Assembly (NCBI GenBank): GCA_949775045.1
Contig: OX459099.1
Coordinates: 18,522,741-18,586,740, forward strand
DNA length: 64,000 nucleotides
Direction: 5' to 3'
Origin: Metridium senile
Lineage: Eukaryota; Cnidaria; Anthozoa; Actiniaria; Metridiidae
Part shown: positions 11,601 to 23,400 of the stretch, piece after piece
How positions within the stretch are numbered: the first letter of the stretch is position 1
Layout of the letters: every line of letters starts with the position of its first letter
Program-made: the position numbers and the translations under genes
Notes under the pieces: generated by a model
What the model saw: the letters and a program-made list of their open reading frames with translations, nothing else
What the model was told of the DNA's origin: nothing
The model's database searches: none

Positions 11601-13659
11601 GGAGCCAGTAAAGTAACAGAGAGTCTGCCTTCCAGTGAAACAACAAACAAGCCAACTGAGGTAAATATAGATAGTATTTCTTGTTTTGTTGTTTTGACTG
11701 TGGACCTAATCAACCTAGTCTTTTTTAGTCACAGGAAAAGCGAGGAGATTATACGTTGGTGAACACACAAGATGATGACAGTAACAAGGGGTCTGGTCTT
11801 AGTTTGTCGACATCAGATGTAATACTACAAGAGTTACACCGTGATAGACACAGAGTAACCCCACGGAAGCTTAACGTTGATGAGGAGATTGAGGTAGGAA
11901 CAATATTGCATGCATGGCGTTGATAGTGTAATTGGATGCTAATAACGAGTATACCAAAGATTGACGTTATATGGAAAATTAGAAAATTGGAAGAATTATG
12001 CGAATAAATAAATGTGTGAAGAAATGCCTGCACAAATAGATGTCCACATTGCCGTCTTTACTTTTAACATTAAAGACGATTTATTGATATTTCAGAAACA
12101 GATGGTGAAATCTGCCATGATGGAGATTAACAAACACCGTGAAAACTTTCATCTCAGTCCAGTAAGCACTGCGTTTGTTATGAAGTTTCTCAGGGCGACA
12201 GACTTTGACGTTGATGACGCTGTATCTCTTAACCGCAACTACACGGTAACTAGCAACTTCTTGTTATATTATAAATGTCTTGTTAAAATACATAGATAGC
12301 ATATTGGAACACTTTCAAAGCGACTGTAGTTTAATGCCACGCGCACCCTACTCTGGTTTCCTTTATATACATCTATTTTTTACATTCATTTCTTATTGTA
12401 ATCTATGACCTTTCTTGTTTTAGGTAAAGAAAAATATGTACTGTGATAATAGCTTGGCACCAACAAGAAACCCTTTGAAAGCAGAAATAATGTCTGGTAG
12501 ATTTACGATACTTGTAAGTACTTATACAGATTTGTCAGTTTCTGTCGGGATGAAAGAATGGATAGAAAAACGCATCAAAATCAGTAAATGAATAAGTGAA
12601 TGAAAGAAATAATGAATGAACAATAAATAAACGTTTTAATAAATTAGTGGATAAATGAATAATTGAGTGAGTGGATGAAAATAGATGGATTATGAATGGC
12701 TGAAATCAATTTGTCAATTCCTTATTTAGGACAAACCTGACCCCGAGGGTTCAGCAATTGCAGTGTTCACAGCTCAACGAAATTCCTCTGAACGAAACCA
12801 CAAAGTGATCATGAATAACATAGGCTTCCAGCTCGAAGAAGCAATTAAAAGGTAAGAATACATTGTGAACAGGACACAACATGTATCAATACTTATTGAC
12901 ATGTTGTTTACAGTAAGAATACATTGTGAACAGGACACAGGATGACAACGATACTTATTGACATGTTGTTTACAGTCCACAGTTCCAAACCGATGGTGTG
13001 GTTCTATTGTACGATTTCTCTAACACATCATATATGACAAGTGATGTCCAACTATGCGTCGATATCATAACCATATTAAAGGTACGTAGATCATCTATAT
13101 ACACTACGGCGTCTATATGCGATGACAACTCGACCCAATCCCTTGTGCAACTTAGGTATGGCGAATACGGGCACTGAAGAGCCATGTCAGTAAAACGTTT
13201 TAGCAAAACGGAGGCGTCTTGTACATATAATTACAACCTCTATTAATATACGGTCACTGAAGGGCCATGCCATGTAATATAATTACAACCTCTGTTACTA
13301 TATGGACACTGAAAGGGCTTTGAGAAGTGTCCATAAAAACCCTAGTAAAATTCCTTTACGTCAACTTTCAACTGATATCCGCCATGATAGGTCTAACGTA
13401 GTGTTTTCTTACTTTACAGACAGCGTATCCAGTGCGCCTTCGAAAAACCTTCATCATATCTCCACCATTTTGGGTCCAAACAGAAATGAGACTATGTTCA
13501 CAACTGCTGAAAGATAAAAACAAAGAAAAGATTCACATTGTTTCACGTTCAGCTCTGAAACAACATCTTCCAGTAGAATGCATTCCTCGAGGTCTTGGAG
13601 GAGAGTTGCATGTTGACTATATGTCATGGATAGGCCAGTGCATGATGGGATATGCTTGA
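8684..13659 (+). CDS. N-acylated CRAL-TRIO protein with 31-aa repeats, copy B (complete)
   Basis: Complete 761-residue model, phases consistent. Exons: 8684-8752, 9146-9175, 10169-10253, 10432-11660, 11729-11893, 12096-12245, 12424-12513, 12730-12851, 12976-13081, 13420-13659. The N-terminus MGCPQSKPLCKCCFG fits N-myristoylation at Gly2 plus Cys palmitoylation, so membrane anchoring is predicted. Residues 34-61 are basic (RRR). The repeat exon (62-471) carries nine units plus one degenerate unit. Residues about 480-760 form CRAL-TRIO N and the Sec14 fold, closest by eye to PTPN9, ending shortly after GLGGELHVD with no phosphatase. A hydrophobic stretch read in another model (MIVLQNILSFLILRQC, 10371-10418) falls inside the intron before the repeat exon, so I do not treat it as a signal peptide. 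Exon 3 may end at 10253 (GTAGTT donor); that choice is inferred from phase. Confidence 0.82.
9287..9429. mobile_element. Small hairpin MITE in intron 2 of copy B
   Basis: Inverted termini GGTCATCATATT ... AATATGATGACC and inner TTGTTTCCCGTCGA/TCGACGGGAAACAA arms enclose about 80 bp. Copy C has the homologue at about 21126-21279, so insertion preceded the B/C split. Confidence 0.65.
10536..11472 (+). repeat. Coding tandem repeat array, copy B (nine units plus one degenerate)
   Basis: Same 93/96-bp unit as copy A. The exon is exactly 93 bp longer than in copy A, equal to one unit. Private variants include VVKRGP, VLTNS and LPGPVVDEAA. Confidence 0.9.
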
Positions 13660-13793
13660 CGATAAACATGGATAATTCTATGGCTGTTATTATTGATATA
13701 TATATTGTAAATAGTTTAATAGTGTATCTATCACGATACCCATTTGATATATTCATTGTAAAAAGTGTAATCACTTAAGTGATTATGAAATTA

Positions 13794-13799
13794 AATAAA
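13794..13799 (+). promoter_or_regulatory. Poly(A) signal AATAAA, copy B
   Basis: AATAAA lies 135 bp after the stop codon, in the same context as in copy A. Confidence 0.55.
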
Positions 13800-16700
13800 T
13801 GTTTTTTTGAGTATAATTTGCGAGGTCCTGTGATTATTCATTTGATATTCTATGAACTTTCTATTGCACACTATCTGCAATATTTGACAAAGGTATTGGC
13901 ACGACTGTACGTAACAAATTCATTTTAGCACTGCTGAAATTCTCATACCTCCCCCCAACACCTCCCCTCTCCGAACTTCTCTCCGCCACAAACCCACCCA
14001 CCCACTTGGCAATGTTGATAAAGGAGTCAGTGTTTCCCGGGAGGGTACTGCCTTTGTCCAAGTAGTAGGGGTGATCGGCGGAGGTTTTGAAAATGACCCC
14101 TAAAAGGTACGCACAGATACAAATATAGTATAGTAAAAATGACCCTTACAACTGATTTTTGAGCCAAAACTCTAAAAGGACCCTAAAAGGTACGCACAGA
14201 AAATATTTTAACCCTAAAAGGTACGCCTATCACCCCTACCACTTGGATAAAGAGAGTACCCCCCCCCCCCCCTCCCTCCCGAGCATTGCTTGTTTCCTAT
14301 CAATCGAATATTTTTTTACTTATAAGAAATAAATTAGTCACTATCAGATAAAATACTAATATCGTGCCAAGGATTGTAGTAGGCATGCAATAATAACAAT
14401 ATCGTTGATTATAAAGATGATGATGATGCTGATTATATGATATTGGTAATGATGATTACAACAATCCCTTTCCCTATTGGAATACCCGTTTTGAAATATG
14501 TGTGTGTCCATAATTCCTTTCCATCTTTAAGTGACCCATCACCTTGGACAACCTTTTTGAAATAGGTGTATGCCAATAACTCATTTCAGTCTTTGAGTGA
14601 CGTATCACCTTGAACAACCTTTTTGAAATAGGTGTATGTCTATAATTCCTTTCTGTCTTGGAATAAACTATATATCGCCTTGTACAACTTCATTGAAATA
14701 GGTGTATGTCTATAATTCCTTTCTGTCTTGGAATAAACTATAGCCTTGTTCGACATTATTGAAATAGGTGTATGCCTATAATTTCTTTCTATCTTGGAAT
14801 AACCTATCGCCTTGGACAACCTTTTTGGAATAAATACTACCAGTACTACTATTAAAAATCCAGCTCATTTCTTCTGTAAACGTCTTATATATCTGTGCAG
14901 TTAGTTTTTTTCTTTACGCATACAATTTGTAAATAAACATAAAAATGAGAAGTGTCACCTTTTTTTAGTTGTAACATACTCTAACCTACTGAGCTTCTGG
15001 TTAGATACACTAGAAGGGTCTTGCTCACAAGGGATGCACCTGGGTCAGTTTGTTACTTTGTGGGTATCAACAATTTCACATACAAAATTTTACTCCCATC
15101 TCAGCTCCTTGATAGAGCTGTTGAATATAATAATAATTCATTACTTATTAGGTGCAAATTAACATGTAAATTAACCCTATGAAACACACTTTAATGTATG
15201 TCACTCTTTAATACACCTTAAAGTGCACCTGACGCCCTTCATGATATTTTGCAAATCTGTTGTACATGAGGTGTATAATAAGTGTACTTAATTTTGCTTG
15301 ATGTCGACCTCTCCTTTTTGAGATATGAATATTTGAAATCTGAAAATGCAAATGAGGTGATGTCATCCCAGGAATTTGTCAAAGTTTTGTTTCAAAGCTG
15401 ACATTAAGCTTGTTTTTGTAAAGTAGTAAAAATGTTAATGGTAGTGTGAATATTAGTAATACAGATATTGAACTTTAAAAAATTGCTATAATTATTTCCA
15501 GAGAACGTTTGTATATTTAACGAGGCCTGGGATGACGTCACTTCATTTGCATTTTCAGATTTCAAATGTTTATATCTCAGAAAGGAGAGGTCGACATCAA
15601 GAAAAATTAAGTACACTTATTATACACCACATGTACAACAGATTCACAAAATATCATGAAAGGCGTCAGGTGCACTTTAATTCTATTGTGTTCATTTGCT
15701 GCTATTTGACTATTACACTTTAACTAATACACTTTGTTTCAAGGGTTAATGAGAACAACTCTATTAAACTGGTTCAATATCACGTAGCATGCTCTGGGGG
15801 CAGAATTCCATTCCCATGACAACATGCGGTGTACGCATCAGCTAGGGAGCAAATCGACCTGGAAGCAAAACCCCAGTTGTGTGTATTATGTAGACCTTTT
15901 TGGTGACAGTACTAAATAGTTCGTCTTTAAAGGTTATCTTATACAAGACTTCCCAGTCGCTCAGTGGTTAGAGTCTCTTACTATAGGATCAGATTGTGAA
16001 AACTGATCAGGAAGTCAGTCAGTTTAGATATTTATAATCAATATTAAATACCCACAATTCGTGTCGGTCGATCAATGTCCAGCTTTTTACGATTCACTCC
16101 AACAACTTTCTTTTTTGAAAAATAAGTGTTTTCAGTGTGTAAAATAAATTACCTTTGTTATTCTGGGCTTCCTGTGTTGATGTTGTAAGGGAGGGGAGGG
16201 TAAAAGTCTACTTGACATTTAAAATCGTAAAATAATAGCACTTTCCACAGATGACGTCAGGATGATGCATTATGGGATAGAAATGCGGACAAGCCAAGCC
16301 CAAAATACATACTAATATGCTGCAAGAATGTTTTTTTTTTCTTGTTTCCATTTCATGGAAAAACTATGGGAATGCGTAGCCACAAAGGGGGTCTTTAATG
16401 ACAAATTTTAGGATAACAGGTTCTTAATTTTCAGGTTCTTACTTGCGGGTTTTTACTGTATTTATATTTGTTTTTTGTTTCGATGTAGCCACATGCGCTC
16501 ATTGAGCGTGTATTTTTACAAATAGCCCCCCTTTTATTAATAGAATAGTTTACCATACATGAGAAAACGTCATTGTTTTACCACGTCAGTTAGAGGTTGC
16601 CATTTTTCGATTTGTTGTATATAGCAGAAACAACGAGAGGGAGAAAGTAGAAGGGAGAATAAATAGGAAACCGAAGAAAAACTAAATAGTATTACTAGAG

Positions 16701-17160
16701 TTTTTCTCATTAACCCGTGAGACAAAGTATATTAGTTAAAGCGTGGTATTCAAATAACATCAATGAACACAATGAAATAAAGGTACATTAAAGAGTAATG
16801 CACTAAAGTGTGTTTCACGGGATGATAATGAGAACAGCTCTAATTTCTTACGGTTTATCATATTATTTGCAATGCTAAAAGCGAGCTAAAAAAGAGATTA
16901 AATAGACGGATCGATAAAGGAGAAACAATTATATAGTATGAATATAGGGATGATGGAGAAGAAAATCGGGATGGGGTAGAATCAGCTAAGAGTATAGTTC
17001 AAAAGTCGCATTCCACATGTGCAGAATCCAATGCAAATGAGCAAAATCTTTTGTTTAATTAAATCTTTTTATAGTTTTATATATGAGAGAAAACATCAAA
17101 TCAAATACGTATTTCCTTACTATGCCAATATTATTTCAATATATATGTATAATGTACGAA
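13800..17160. other. B-C intergenic spacer, duplicate of the A-B spacer
   Basis: Homologous to 3526-6277, with the same order of C-tract (about 14260), roughly 60-bp repeats (14470-14830), inverted repeat (15214-15690) and palindrome (about 16690-16845). It lacks the LINE. It gains a 509-bp insertion (15951-16459). No gene is seen. Confidence 0.7.
15951..16459. mobile_element. 509-bp insertion private to the B-C spacer
   Basis: The A-B spacer reads AAGACTATTTATATTTG without a break; here 509 bp split the site. The left part has a tRNA A-box-like CGCTCAGTGGTTAGAG. The right end GCGGGTTTTTACTGTA is the terminus shared by the CAGTAAAAACCC MITE family elsewhere in this window. It looks composite; no coding sequence is seen. 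Confidence 0.6.
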
Positions 17161-17412
17161 AGAAGTACTACAATTTAGCGCGTATTGCATTCTCGCTTCT
17201 ACAGCCCACGGTCAAGCGAAACCCGTGGGCGGCTGGGAAGGAGAATGCGCTAAATGCGCTATTTTTTCCGTGCGGTCTTCCTGTGGTGTTCGAAAATGAC
17301 GTCGCGGCACATCGTCATGGAAGTGATTATGACATCACAGCGCGCTAATGAAAATCACTTTTTAGAGAGTTGATTCAAGTCGACACGCATTTTTGACTGA
17401 CAAAAGAAAGTT

Positions 17413-17419
17413 TATATAA
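17413..17419 (+). promoter_or_regulatory. TATA box, copy C
   Basis: TATATAA lies 47-53 bp upstream of the copy C ATG, at the same spacing as in copy B. Confidence 0.55.
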
Positions 17420-17465
17420 AGTATTTTTGATAAACATCGTTTTATCACTACATCATCCTATCACG

Positions 17466-20400
17466 ATGGGATGTCCGCAAAGTAAACCACTTTGCAAGTG
17501 CTGTTTTGGCACTAAAGATTTGAAAAAAGACGAGGTAATTCGATTGTTTTCAATTTTGACAAGCACTTCTTATTCCACCACTTTTATCTTTCCTCCGTTC
17601 TTTCTCGTTGCTTTTTCCTTTCATTTAAATTCATTCTTTTACCTTCATAGTTTTCATTTTCTTCCTTTTCTTTTCATCTTCTTTTCTCTTCTCATTTTAA
17701 GTTTTACTTTCTCAAAAAGCGCATTTGTGCGAAACATTCTGTTTCAATTTTCAATCAACTTTTCATTGTCTTTTTATTCCATTCAATTTTGTTATTTACC
17801 CTCAAGATTCTATGTTTTCTTCGCCTCTTGCAATCTTCTTCGTCTGTGCTCTTCGTATTACCAACTTCATGTTTCTAAAAGAAAGCGCACTGGTATTAAT
17901 TAATTATCTCATTTTGTTCATTTAGATTTATAGTCCAGTCAATCTGTGGTTTGAGTCCAAACAAATTGCAATAGAATTTTTCTCACTGTAATTATGTTAG
18001 GATAGGTGTTCTAAACAACATACTAAAAATCCCAAAAAATCCCTTCGGTGGAACATCCTCAAAAATTGAATTTAAGATTTCATCATTTCACCACAGGGAA
18101 CCCACAATTGGAAAAAAATTGACCAAGCTGTTAAATTTTATCAAATATGAAATAATAGAAATATTTCCATTAAATTGTCATAGAATAGTGTTTCTGTACA
18201 GATATTTTCAATTTCCAATCAAATTCGTTGAAGTAACAGGATAAAAATCAATATTTAGAATACTTCTCACCACAGGGATCCCGCATCTCAAAATTGAAAT
18301 TTTAAAAATTTCCGAAAAAATTTCTGAAGGAATTTCACTATAGAAGTAAAGATAAAAATCATTATTAGAGTTTTGTTTTGTTGTGAATTCAAAACAAAAA
18401 TGTTTATTCATGATGTGTGAAGTACTTATACCCGCTTCACTATAGCCTGCATCACATTAGTCTTTTTCTCGGTTTAGCAAGTTTGCCGTTTTAGGTCCCG
18501 TCGACGTCCACACTAGTGCGTTTTAGTTTGAAAACGCATACATTTTGATCCGTTTACGCTTTCCGTCCACACTAATACGCTGAGTGTATCATCGAAACCG
18601 CATCGATTTGAAAACGTTCTTGAAAGTGGATCAAAATGAAAACGCATACATATCGTATTAGTGTGGACGGTCGAAAACGTATAGAAATGAAAACGCTTAG
18701 GTCAAATGTACGACATTAGCATGCGCATGTTGTCAAACTTATGCAACACCATCGTTTCTATTGTTTTTGAGCGTATTAGTGTGGACGGTCGAAAACGGAG
18801 CAAAACGGTAGTGTGGACGCGAATCGGCGATCGATGCGTTTTCAAATCAAACGACAACGGGTCCAAACGAAAACGCACTAGTGTGGACAGTGCCTTAGTT
18901 GAAGGTTGGCCGTTGGCCAACCAGTTGGTATAGTTGGACAAGTGCTGGGCTATCGTGCTGGAGGTGTGGGATTCGCTTCTCGGCCAGACCAATACTCAGG
19001 GTCTTTAAATAATTGAGAAGAAGGTGATGTAAATCGGCATTTGCAAATAGTTAAACTTTCACGTCTTCTTCACGATAAGGATGTGAAACCGGAGGTCCCG
19101 TCTCTCCACACACCACACACAACTGTTCGACTAAGAGTAGGGCACTGAGCTCATGACGGTGTGGACAGGCTTACAATTCTAGCATTTAGATCGACTTTGC
19201 GGTAGGTATGTAAAAAGGTTGCTAGTAAATAAGACCTCGTACTTAAATACAGCCACTAGCAACCTCATGGACTTTGCCGAGTGCTGTGACTACATAGACG
19301 AAGAGTCCTTTTATAACAAACGGCATGGTATTCAAGAATTAGCAGTGTTACCAACCGCATGATATTGAAGAAGTAGCCTAACTAAATATGTAAAGCTCTA
19401 TTTACAAATTTATCCGGGGTAGTGTGGAAGGGCCTTTAGAAAAGCAAGCCAATGCCAGAAGAGCTTGTAGATAGTGAGGTGCGACAAGTACTAGTGGTTT
19501 CTATTTACACTCATCAGATGAAAAAAACCCTGAAAATTCAAGAAGTGCTTTATTCATGAAATGTCTAAAATAGCGCAAAAGAAGGATCGTGTAGGATCAA
19601 TTCACAGATTGAAAAAGTGATCAGCAATCGCAGCCACTTAGGAGATATAGAAACCACTTAGTTCGGCAGTCACAGTTAGTGCAACAGGAAACCACTCGTA
19701 CTCTAGACGTGCCGTATATCTAAATATATAAAATAACCATTATATAACGCGCGCTCTCATTGGCTGAAACGTGCAAAAAACCGTGTTTCTATAAGAGCAT
19801 AGAAACACGGTTTTCAAGCGGAATTTTATTATCTGTTGTTGTTATTTTATAAAAGCATTAGAAGATATTTTCCGTTCCAAAATCTTTCTCGTGTTCTCCC
19901 AACAATCCCGCGTGTTTCTAACAGAGAATAGAAACACGGAAAATAACTTCTAATGCTTAAACAGATGTTTGAGGTAACTCTGCAGGTTAAATATTCAGAA
20001 GTTTATCGATGCTTTCTATATACGAATCAAACCTCGTTAGACGCGCCTGCTGCTATGCCAAGCTTTGACGGATTAAAAATAGAACCAGTATTCTCATGCG
20101 CAGTGTGACTACCACTGATAGACTGATGCGTGGTAGAGAACTGCCCGGGGAGGGGGGGGGGGGGGGGGGTACTCCGCTAGGATTTGGGTAACATTCAATC
20201 TCAAGGTCGTGACGAGGGATGTGGGATCAGGGATCACATGCCTAGGATCAGGAATCACATATAGTCAGAATCAGCTGGAATCAGGGATCACAGAAGAGGG
20301 ATCGGGATCATATGAATAAATTCAGGGGTCAGGGATCAAAATGCGCGAGGCTTTGGGAGCAGGCCAGGAACTAACTTTTGTGTACAAAAACGGGATCAAT

Positions 20401-23400
20401 AACGAGAAAATGTCCCTTGTTACAACCCATTAACAAAAATTAAAATAAACAAGTCTTGCTGCTTTGCAGCTCAAAATATGTGTCAGGGAGAACGTTAGGC
20501 AAGCCTCTGGTGACCAGGGTATTTTAATAATAATTTTCAGCCAATTACAGCTTAAAACCTTCAGACGTCAGAATTTATTTCGGAAATCAAATATGCCCTT
20601 GAAATATTACATTTTTGAGATGCGGGATCCCTGTGGTGAGATGTATTCTATTTATTGATTTTTATCATATTACTTCAACCTATTTGATTGGAAATTGAAA
20701 AAATCTGTACAGAAACACTATTCTATCATAATATAATGGAAATATTTCTATTATTTCATATTTGACAAAATTTAACAGCTTGGTCATATTTTTTCCAATT
20801 GCGGGTTCCCTGTGGTGAAATGATGAAATCTTTAATTCGATTTTTGAGGATGTTCCACCGAAGGGATTTTTTGGGATTTTCAGTATGTTGTTTAGGACAC
20901 CTATCCTAACATATTTACAGTGAGAAAAATTCTATTGCAATTTGTTTGGACTGGACCCAAAAAAATCCGTAGATTGACTGGACTATTATAAAGTGAAGTC
21001 TTGTCAAACAGAGGTAAGAAACACAATATCATTAGTAATACAAGCATGATAGCTTCAGTAGAAATAGCATTAGAAGCATAAAGTTACAAAAATAGCTGTT
21101 AAAATAAGAATAGTTGTTGAATCAGGCCATACTCATATTATTTTTTGTTTCCCGTCGATCAAAAGAAATAAAAACAAAATATAAATAAAAACAAATTACA
21201 ATTGTCGAGAAGTGGTTACCTGATTTTGGAAATTTAGGGTCGGTCGGGCGACGGGAAACAAAAAAAATATGATGACCTCGCAGTTCAGGTAAAATTCCAC
21301 ATAGATCGACATTCGAACCTTCTTCATCAATCAAAATATACAAATAAATAGATAAAATTTTAAACTGGTTAAAACTTAGAGAAAATATTTCAAGTTCTTG
21401 TTACAAACAAAACTAAATTTGAAAATGCCTGATATGGCGATGAAAATTAAGAACAGTGACAAATGTCGCTCAATTGTTTTCACAATAAAAACTTCACATA
21501 CCTTAATTTTACTATGACTAAAATATCACAGCTCTTCTCTACGTTAAACATTGTTTCAGTTGGCTAAGCTAGTGCCGATGTAGTGTAGTTGTAGAACGAA
21601 CAAGAACCAGTGTTGAACAGCCATGTTGAACAACCACCAACCTAGATAAAGGCTTCTAAATATCATCTCTTTGTGAACGTTTTTCTTTTACAACTTTTCC
21701 CTCCCTTAAAAAAGTGATTAGCATAACTCTGACATTAAAAATGAGCTTTAGAGATGTATATATTATTTTCGCAGTGTCTATATACCCGGCAGCCGGTCGC
21801 GGTCTCCAAAAAACTTAATACCTGGCAGTCCAAACTTTCTCAAAAGTATGGCCGAATAACTCTTTGTGTTAATTCCCTTTACTTTCATCATACCACCGTT
21901 TGTTCCACACTTACAGTCGGTTCATACACATCGCTCTTGTATTAAACGCTTATGAACTCAATGTATATTTCTTAAAATAACACCGTATATTTCTCGCATT
22001 AAACCGGGACTTACACCACCTACAACCTAAAGAAACACTTCTACCTAAGCTTTTAAAAAATTACATAATATATATTTCTTAAAAAGAACACCACCTACAA
22101 CATACCCAAACACTTCTCAACATAAGCACTTAAGAATTACATATATATATTTATTAAAAAAAAAACCAATTACGCATATACTTTATAAAATAAAGTATGA
22201 CTCGTACATAATTTCAGAACTTCTAAGAAGAATAAAATAGGCATACAGGCTCAATAACAACACTCACAATGCACACACACTTTTATAGAAAAGAACAAAC
22301 AACATGTATTTCCTACATACAAACATATTTTTTTATATAAAGGAATAAAAACTTTTAAACATATTTATATATACTTACACATACTTTTTCATAGAGGAAA
22401 CATAAGCACTTAAGATTTAGATATATATTTTATAAAAAAGCAGTAGCAATTTGTAATATGGATTTTTGTGAACGTTTCGACTTTATATTTATATTATATA
22501 CAATATATAGTCCATATAGCCAATTTACAAGAGACGGCGTGACCGCCAGTGTTCAAGTATAAATTGTACTATGCCGAGCAAAGACTGGCGAACTTTATTC
22601 AAAGCAGTACAGCTTAGAAGAAGCGCTTAGTATTTGTAAACAAACTTTGAATTGTTTGGTTTTAACACAGATAGGTATTCGGCCATACTTTTGAGAAAGT
22701 TTGGACTGCCGGGTATTTAGTTTTTTGGAGACTGCGACCGGCTGCCGGGTATATAGACACTGCGTATTATTTTTGTTACTCATAAGTTTCAATCTTAAAA
22801 ACATAACCGAAAAACATCACCAACTAAGTTTTAGTCACTCGAGTCACTGAAGTAAAAATTGGCGCCAAAACTGACGCGTATGCGCCGGAAGTAAAATTTC
22901 ATATTCAAGCCGTAATCGCTGGCCTAAAACTATCATCATTTCTAAAATGTTGTTTTATTTTACAAATTTTAGATTTCCATCGAATCTTTTGAGCTTGAAC
23001 TCTTGAGATTTACGTCAAGGCAACAACTGGCAGCTCGTAGAAGAAGCCTCAGCAATGGTAGTTATTTGTTAGAAGATATTTTTGTAAAATACTTTGTAGA
23101 CTTGTAATCCGTGTTGTCTGAAATTAATCACTCAACAACTCGACTATTTTTGTATAGATTGTGCTTACCAGTAGTATGATTGTATTGCAAAACATCTTAT
23201 CATTTCTTATATTAAGACAATGTTTTGCAATGATAGGCTCAAAGGCAAGCCTGGACAGCGTTAATTCACTTAGTAAGTCACACTCTGCAGTTGAACAAAA
23301 AGACACCAAACCGCTGACAAAACCTCAGCCAATTGGTAAATTAGTTGGACCGTCGAAGCCAAGTATTGACGCTGTGGTAAAAACAGGCCCTCTTCCCGTC

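Larger units (their letters stand above)
17931..20985. mobile_element. Long-TIR non-autonomous DNA transposon inserted in exon 2 of copy C
   Basis: Termini TAGTCCAGTCAATCT ... AGATTGACTGGACTA are flanked by a TTA duplication (17928-17930 and 20986-20988). The intact site is ATTTATAAAG in copy B (9146-9155). Inverted similarity runs inward about 370 bp on each side (CACCACAGGGATCCCGCATC near 18271 against its complement near 20620). No transposase is recognised. The 3-bp TTA duplication fits PIF/Harbinger-type elements, but assignment is only inference. The interior carries a nested MITE (18494-18894), hairpins (about 19745-19960) and a G-run plus GGGATCA repeats (20152-20400). Confidence 0.85.

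Noticed and set aside
18706..18992. Small overlapping frames on both strands near 18.7-19.0 kb
   Set aside because: They lie inside the nested MITE with GTGTGGACGG repeats and have no gene-like features.
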